Positions 58,896-64,000 of a stretch of 64,000 bases of DNA are shown here, one piece after another (the stretch's first letter is position 1; every line of letters starts with the position of its first letter). A model generated the notes under the pieces. That model saw nothing but the letters and a program-made list of their open reading frames with translations. It made no database searches and was not told where the DNA came from. The position numbers and the translations under genes are program-made. Origin of the DNA: Desulfobacteraceae bacterium (lineage in GTDB: Bacteria; Desulfobacterota; Desulfobacteria; Desulfobacterales; JACKCP01); assembly GCA_020633955.1 (NCBI GenBank), contig JACKCP010000006.1:102501-166500 (forward strand), in the 5' to 3' direction.

Positions 58896-61223
58896 TTACA
58901 GATTAAACTCATCAAAAACAATATCTTTAAAATCATGGGCAATAACAATAAGCCTTGAACCTCTTCCAGATAAAAGCCTTTCCTTTGCATCTTTTTCCCT
59001 TGGATTTATAAAATACTGATTATTCTCAATAAACCCTATAACTATAAAAGGAGGAAGTGCATCTAAACATGCCTTATAAATTTCATAAAAGGTTTTATTT
59101 TTAAGCTTTGGCGGAATTTCAGGCAGAAAAATTTCAGGAGTACCCTTGCCTGAAGTCAGAAGATTATCAAAGATTTCTATAACACCTGGATTAAATGAGT
59201 TCTGTGCAATAAGCTTTTCTGTAATATCCCCAAGACATACAGCTTCATTTATAACATTCATATTTATAAATTCCCTGTTTGAGGAATCAATCAGCTCCAT
59301 TACAGTATGTATTGCGGGGTTAAATTTTTCAATTGCCATAGCTGTAAGGGTTGAAGGAGCATCAGCATAGTCTCCGTAGTTTGGATCAGCAAGTATAATT
59401 GCAGCACCGCAGTTTTTGATTCCTGCCTTTTCAAGAACCTCGCCATTTGCAGGATCACCAAAAAAAAGCCTTAGATTTTCATGCTCAAAAGGGCACCAGG
59501 ATGGATTATTTTTCATTAAATTCTCATCCTGAATTATTATGGAAAGCTTGAAATCCTTTTCCCTGCTCCCGTAAAGAAGTTCATCTGAAATGCTTTTAAG
59601 ATTTGAGTTAATATTACATATAATAATGTTATTATTTTCAAGGCTCTTGAAAGACGAATTAACAGAATAGTCATCTACACAAACAAATTTATTGTTTTTA
59701 AAATATTTAAACCCGTGTTTTTTTAATTTTTTTTCATGTTTTTTGTCTGACTCAATGGACGGCTCCTCATATGCAATTAAAATAAGATAATCACAGCTCT
59801 CAATCCTAAAATCCAAGCCATGTTTTTTATTATGACGAAATTTATTTGCAAAGGGATTGATTATTAAATCATAAAGACCTGTTGTTTTATTGAATTTATA
59901 TACACCTGCAGGAATTATATTATTATCTTCCGTAAAAAAATATTTCTGAATCTCATTAAAACTTGTTTCCCCAAAAAAATCAGGAAGCTTAACCTTATAA
60001 AATTCACAGGAATCAGACGAAAAAGTCATGAGAGACCTGTAAATTTCTGTTACTCCAGGGTTTAAAACCCCCTGGCTTATAAGTTTTTCAGAATAAACAG
60101 AACTTACAACAAAATCTGTATTATTCATTACTTTTGCAAATTTCATTGTTTTTAAAAGATTAAGCTGAACAGTAACCGGAACATTTTTATTTACAGCATT
60201 TAAAGCAATAGCCTTCATAAGACAATTGTGATCGGATGATTCAATATTTTTTTCATCTTTATTCTGTGACAGTACAATAACCCTTTTTGCGGAATCAATA
60301 TCTGCCTTTTTGAGTATTTCAGGATTTAGAGGTTCTCCTTTTAAAGCCACAACTCTTTTATACACAAGTGGAATTGAAACCATCAGCTCATCTGCATTGG
60401 TACACACCGCAAGAATATAGTATCGGCCGCTGAACGCATTGTAGAGCTGCCTTATCACATAATCAAGATGCTTGTTAAAGCCAAGAATTACAATATGATT
60501 TTCCATTTTTGAATTAAAGGGCTTGAGCCGGATTTTTCCCTTCCTGTTAAACTTTCTAACAAGAATTGAAACTATTTCAGCTGTTACCATACCCACAACG
60601 CAGATACCGGCAATTAAAAAAATTGTTACAACAGCTTTTCCGGCTAAAGAGACCGGTTCCTTGTCCTCAATTCCTGAAACAAGAACTATTATCATATGCC
60701 AGTAGGATTTCCAGTAGTCGCTGAAAGGACCTTCTGAATCGGCAAATTCAATTTCTGTAAAATAAACAATATTTGCTCCGGCAATAAGCGCAATTACACA
60801 CATCACAAAAAGATTATAAAGATTATCAAGCTGATACTCATCACGCAGTGCGGAAATTTTATTCCTGAAATTATTAAGCGAGTTATAAAGATAATCATTG
60901 TATCTTATAAGCCTTAAAAGCCTCAGAAGTCTTGCCATCCTGAAAAGCCTGAACATCATGAAATTTGTACTGAGCAAAAGAATGGAAGGAAGAATTGCAA
61001 GAAGATCTATAACCGCATAAAAGGTGAACGGATATTTAAATTTATTTTCCGCAAACCACCATCTTATTATGTATTCCACAGAAAAAAGCAGAGCAAAAAA
61101 TATTTCAATTTTTATCCAGAGACTTCTGTATGCTGGAAATATATAGTCTATTGGAATAATAATACATGAAAGAAGTATGCAGATGAAAATAAAAACTTCT
61201 GCTGTTTTTTTTACTGATTGCAA
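58896..61223 (-). CDS. Voltage-sensor-type ion channel with two RCK/TrkA-N-like regions
   Basis: 775 aa. Six membrane helices in the first 225 residues, with an S4 voltage sensor at about 91-107 (FRLFRMARLLRLLRLIR, Arg every third residue). The pore loop reads HMIIVLVSGIEDKEP (about 176-190); the TxGYG filter of potassium channels is missing. Two TrkA-N-like segments follow: HIVILGFNKHLDYVIRQL (about 242) and a second half ending with KLIAQNSFNPGVIEIFD, both preceding RCK_C-like parts. Two LISQGVLNPGVTEI-type repeats mark the duplication. An inner-membrane cation channel gated by nucleotides or ligands; ion unknown. Start ATG at 61223. Confidence 0.82.
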   Translation of the reverse strand: MQSVKKTAEVFIFICILLSCIIIPIDYIFPAYRSLWIKIEIFFALLFSVEYIIRWWFAENKFKYPFTFYAVIDLLAILPSILLLSTNFMMFRLFRMARLLRLLRLIRYNDYLYNSLNNFRNKISALRDEYQLDNLYNLFVMCVIALIAGANIVYFTEIEFADSEGPFSDYWKSYWHMIIVLVSGIEDKEPVSLAGKAVVTIFLIAGICVVGMVTAEIVSILVRKFNRKGKIRLKPFNSKMENHIVILGFNKHLDYVIRQLYNAFSGRYYILAVCTNADELMVSIPLVYKRVVALKGEPLNPEILKKADIDSAKRVIVLSQNKDEKNIESSDHNCLMKAIALNAVNKNVPVTVQLNLLKTMKFAKVMNNTDFVVSSVYSEKLISQGVLNPGVTEIYRSLMTFSSDSCEFYKVKLPDFFGETSFNEIQKYFFTEDNNIIPAGVYKFNKTTGLYDLIINPFANKFRHNKKHGLDFRIESCDYLILIAYEEPSIESDKKHEKKLKKHGFKYFKNNKFVCVDDYSVNSSFKSLENNNIIICNINSNLKSISDELLYGSREKDFKLSIIIQDENLMKNNPSWCPFEHENLRLFFGDPANGEVLEKAGIKNCGAAIILADPNYGDYADAPSTLTAMAIEKFNPAIHTVMELIDSSNREFINMNVINEAVCLGDITEKLIAQNSFNPGVIEIFDNLLTSGKGTPEIFLPEIPPKLKNKTFYEIYKACLDALPPFIVIGFIENNQYFINPREKDAKERLLSGRGSRLIVIAHDFKDIVFDEFNL

Positions 61224-61370
61224 TGGTTTAATCCTTTGGAAAAGGTTGCTTTAGAAAAAAAGATAAATATATTTTGAGAATTTACCATATTGTGCCTGGT
61301 TTCAAAATAAAACTCTATTTTTTTCAACAAAAAACAAAGTTCAACCTGAGCCTGAATTTTTTTCAAATAA

Positions 61371-61409
61371 AAACCCGATACAGGAATATTAAATTCAGGT
61401 ATCGGGTTT
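61371..61409 (-). terminator. Terminator downstream of katA, beyond repeat G
   Basis: AAACCCGATAC (61371-61381) with GTATCGGGTTT (61399-61409), plus inner pairing, followed on the minus strand by TTTTTATTTG. katA transcripts would include element copy G before ending here. Confidence 0.8.
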
Positions 61410-61429
61410 AAATTAATTGTATTAAAAAT

Positions 61430-61593
61430 GTAACTGCTCATTCTAATTTGGAACGGCTCCGGCATTCTTTCCGAGGCTCATTCCCGCTTAAACTCCTTAT
61501 GCAGGAGATAAAAAAACATCCTGAAACCGGCTCAGAAAAAATAAAGCCTTTGTCAGTAAACCGGCTTTTATGAATTTTCAGCTGAATAGTTTC
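61430..61593 (+). repeat. MITE-like palindromic element, copy G
   Basis: 164 bp from GTAACTGCTCATTCTAA to TTTTCAGCTGAATAGTTTC, with the GCAGGAGATAAAAAAACATCCTG centre. TAAAAA occurs at both flanks with a small shift, so the duplication is only partly kept. Confidence 0.78.
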
Positions 61594-61623
61594 TAAAAAC
61601 TTAAAAAGTTTTCTTCAAACAAA

Positions 61624-63132
61624 TCACTCTTTTGTAGCAGCAACCCTTTCTTCCTGGCTCATTTCTGCAAGTTCCTTTACTTTCTGAACATCAAGACCAA
61701 GACCTTTGGCAACCCTTGTTCCATAATCAGGATCTGCCTTGTAAAATAGAGCAGTCTGTCTCAGCTGAATTCTTTTCCGGGCTCCTCCCAGATGACCTGT
61801 AATATTTCTCACAAGGTTTTCCCTGTCTTTTTCTGTCATGACTCTTCTGTATAATTCACCTGGCTGAACAAAATCATCATCTGTAAGAACATAGGAATAT
61901 CTTTTTGCATGGCCTTCAATTTTAATATCTGGCATTTCAGCTTCAGGCTCAGGATTTGCTCCCCCAAAACTGTTTGGCCAGTAATTTGGTCCTGGGCCCA
62001 GATTATTATCTGTTCTCATGTGACCGTCTCGTTGATAATTTTCAAGCTTTGCATTTTTAGGTGAATTAACCGGAATAAGATGATAATTGGTTCCAAGACG
62101 GTGCCTGTGGGTGTCTGGATAACTGAAAAGCCTTCCCTGAAGCATTTTATCAGGAGAAGGGCCTATTCCCGGCACAAAATTTCCAGGGGAAAATGCCGCC
62201 TGTTCAACTTCTGCAAAATAATTTTCAGGATTTTGGTTTAATACCATCCTTCCAACTTCTATCGGCGGAAAATCAGAGTGAGGCCATACTTTTGTTATGT
62301 CAAATGGATCAAACCTGTAATCCTTTGCCTGTTCAGGTGTCATGATCTGAACCTCAAGTTTCCATGACGGATACTCTCCCCTTTCAATTGCCTGATAAAG
62401 ATCCCTTGTTGCACAGTCAGGATCAATGCCTCTCATTTTATCAGCCTCTTCTCCTGTAAAATTATCAATTCCCTGTTCTGTCTTGAAGTGGTACTGCACA
62501 TAAAAATATTCCTTTTTTTCATTGTACCACATGAAAGTGTGGCTGCTGTAACCGTTCATATTTCTGAAAGTCTTTGGAGTTCCCCTGTCTGAAAAAAGAA
62601 TTGTAACCTGATGAATTGATTCAGGAGTAAGGGAAAGAAAATCCCAGAACATATCAGGATCTTTAAGATTGGTTTTCGGGTTTCTTTTCTGGGTATGGAT
62701 AAAATCCGGAAATTTCATTGCATCGCGGATAAAAAAAACAGGGGTGTTGTTTCCTACCATGTCGTAATTACCCTCTCTGGTATAAAACTTTAGTGCAAAT
62801 CCCCTTGGATCTCTTTCAGAATCAGCTGAGCCTTTTTCGCCGCCTACTGTTGAAAATCTTGCGAAAAGATCTGTTTTTTTACCTGGGTTTGAAAGGAAAT
62901 CCGCCTTTGTATACTTTGTAACATCGCTTGTGACTTCAAAAAAACCGTATGCTCCTGCACCTTTTGCATGAACAACACGCTCTGGAATTCTTTCTCTGTC
63001 AAAATGAGCCATTTTTTCAACAAAATGCACATCCTGAATAAGTACAGGACCTTTTTCTCCTGCTGTTACAGAGTTAAGATCATTTGGTACAGGTGCCCCG
63101 AAATTGCTTGTCATTTCATTTTTTTCAGACAT
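61624..63132 (-). CDS. katA: Monofunctional heme catalase
   Basis: 502 aa, small-subunit (clade 3 size) catalase splitting H2O2 to water and oxygen. Distal His55 in PERVVHAKGAGAYG, DMVGNNTPVFFIRD (Asn) and the proximal heme Tyr in RLFSYPDTHRHRLG are intact. Start ATG with GGAGGC. In a likely anaerobe it signals oxygen tolerance, and it would use heme made by the ahb genes at 16412-19655. Confidence 0.96.
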   Translation of the reverse strand: MSEKNEMTSNFGAPVPNDLNSVTAGEKGPVLIQDVHFVEKMAHFDRERIPERVVHAKGAGAYGFFEVTSDVTKYTKADFLSNPGKKTDLFARFSTVGGEKGSADSERDPRGFALKFYTREGNYDMVGNNTPVFFIRDAMKFPDFIHTQKRNPKTNLKDPDMFWDFLSLTPESIHQVTILFSDRGTPKTFRNMNGYSSHTFMWYNEKKEYFYVQYHFKTEQGIDNFTGEEADKMRGIDPDCATRDLYQAIERGEYPSWKLEVQIMTPEQAKDYRFDPFDITKVWPHSDFPPIEVGRMVLNQNPENYFAEVEQAAFSPGNFVPGIGPSPDKMLQGRLFSYPDTHRHRLGTNYHLIPVNSPKNAKLENYQRDGHMRTDNNLGPGPNYWPNSFGGANPEPEAEMPDIKIEGHAKRYSYVLTDDDFVQPGELYRRVMTEKDRENLVRNITGHLGGARKRIQLRQTALFYKADPDYGTRVAKGLGLDVQKVKELAEMSQEERVAATKE

Positions 63133-63281
63133 GAATAGCCTCCATTCATAATGGTTGGAATTGTCAAAATTCTGAATAATTGAAACAATACTTTATGTAT
63201 AAATCAGGGAAAAAAATAAAAATAGAAATGTATGGTATTGAAATATAATGCCTTTTATATTTTTACCTGTCAAACGAAGAA

Positions 63282-64000
63282 TTATTCATTGTCCGCTGCA
63301 AAGGCAAAATTATTTTTACCGTTTTTCTTTATTGAATACATTGCAGCATCTGCCTGCTTGATCAAATATTCAATATCATTCCCGTTTTTTGGATAAATTG
63401 AAATTCCAATGCTGCAGCCTACATTTAAAGGATTGTCATTAAAGAGAAAAGGCTCGGAAACTTTTTTTATAAGCTTTTTTGAAATATCTACAACAGGTTC
63501 AAGTGAATCGATTTCAGTTATTATAATTAAAAATTCATCTCCACCAATACGGGCTGCGGTATCAGACTTGCGAATTGCTGACATCAGCCTTGAAGCTATT
63601 TCCTTTAAAAGGGCATCTCCTGCTTCATGTCCAAAAGTATCATTAACAAGCTTGAAGCCGTCAAGATCTACAAACATGTAAGCTGTCATTTTTTCATATC
63701 TGAATGCCCTTTTATTTGCAATACAGGCCCTGTCCTTTGCAAGCCTTAAGGTTGGGAGTCCTGTAAGTGCATCATGGTTTGCCAGGTGGCGAATCATTTC
63801 CTCAGTTTTTTTTCTGGCTGTTATGTCAATATGGGTTCCTGTTATCCTCAATGGATTTCCCTGAATGTCACGATCAACAACACGTCCCCTTTCCAGAACC
63901 CATATCCATTCGCCATTTTTATGCTTCATTCTCAATTCGGCTTCGTAAAAATCAGTTTTTCCTGAAAAATGTTCATTTAAAGCAATTGATGAAACAAGAA
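63282..64000 (-). CDS. PAS-GGDEF diguanylate cyclase, 5' end beyond window
   Basis: The last 239 or so codons are in the window; the frame is open to base 64000. A PAS/PAC end (MKHKNGEWIWVLERGRVVDRD) is followed by a GGDEF domain: HDALTGLPTLRL, FVDLDGFKLVNDTFGHEAGD, and the signature RIGGDEFLII. RKSD lies exactly five residues before GGDEF, the RxxD inhibitory site, so the enzyme should make c-di-GMP and be product-inhibited. N-terminal sensor unknown. Confidence 0.92.
   Translation of the reverse strand, partial: LVSSIALNEHFSGKTDFYEAELRMKHKNGEWIWVLERGRVVDRDIQGNPLRITGTHIDITARKKTEEMIRHLANHDALTGLPTLRLAKDRACIANKRAFRYEKMTAYMFVDLDGFKLVNDTFGHEAGDALLKEIASRLMSAIRKSDTAARIGGDEFLIIITEIDSLEPVVDISKKLIKKVSEPFLFNDNPLNVGCSIGISIYPKNGNDIEYLIKQADAAMYSIKKNGKNNFAFAADNE

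Noticed and set aside
61211..61465. 84-codon minus-strand frame over the channel gene start and terminator
   Set aside because: It overlaps the terminator hairpin and the first codons of the channel gene, has no ribosome site and no family features.

Overview
The window is AT-rich, densely coded bacterial DNA from a Gram-negative anaerobe, most likely a member of the Desulfobacterota (former Deltaproteobacteria, Desulfobacterales-like). The best pointer is the ahbC-hemB-ahbD cluster (16412-19655), the siroheme-dependent heme route of sulfate reducers and some archaea. Outer-membrane lipoproteins (RlpA), a DUF748/AsmA-like protein and heptose phosphatase GmhB support a Gram-negative envelope. 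I see no rRNA or tRNA genes and no CRISPR array.

Layout. 1-2650: mscS, an HPP membrane protein, a CBS-domain protein and a LysE-type exporter, all broken by single-base frameshifts, almost all in homopolymers. 2738-12694: mostly intact housekeeping and redox genes (deaD, budA-like lipoprotein, a CDGSH Fe-S protein, a flavodoxin / ABM / FMN-dehydrogenase cluster, an alpha/beta hydrolase with yaaA, typA). 13147-24960: a small Cys protein, TetR regulator, ClpX-like ATPase, heme cluster, DUF748 protein, and two sugar/polymer genes. 25526-29683: an unusually AT-rich accessory island of three co-directional genes: a sigma-like protein, a protein with a zinc anti-sigma motif, and a Lon-protease-like/TPR protein. 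An IS3-family element (about 30090-31562) and a WYL regulator follow. 32774-44102 (minus strand): PAS sensor, glycerophosphodiesterase, adenine deaminase, hybrid kinase with a decayed ATPase, then mtaD, purine nucleoside phosphorylase, dapF and a lysine-2,3-aminomutase-family enzyme. 44372-58825: two Hsp20 genes, M20 peptidase, cysteine hydrolase, DEAD-box helicase, pepE, rsmE, lon, rlpA, gmhB, recD2, two small membrane proteins and ald. 58896-64000 (minus): voltage-sensor ion channel with RCK-like domains, catalase, and a GGDEF protein cut by the window end.

Two things stand out. (1) The sigma / zinc anti-sigma / Lon-like triad has the same three-part logic as the CRISPR-linked CalpS-CalpT-CalpL pathway, but with a TPR-like C-terminus in place of a recognisable cyclic-nucleotide sensor and no CRISPR locus beside it. 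It may be an undescribed protease-triggered transcription switch. (2) Eight copies of one palindromic element (six of about 165-176 bp, two internally deleted) are scattered between genes, all in the same orientation. The ends are inverted repeats starting GTAAC, and several copies are flanked by 8-bp direct repeats. This fits a non-autonomous, IS66-related miniature transposon.

Functional links: ahbC/hemB/ahbD supply heme, with catalase as a possible user; mtaD, purine nucleoside phosphorylase and adenine deaminase form a purine/methylthioadenosine salvage group; Hsp20, Lon and the ClpX-like ATPase are protein quality control; two DEAD-box helicases, TypA and RsmE serve RNA and ribosomes.
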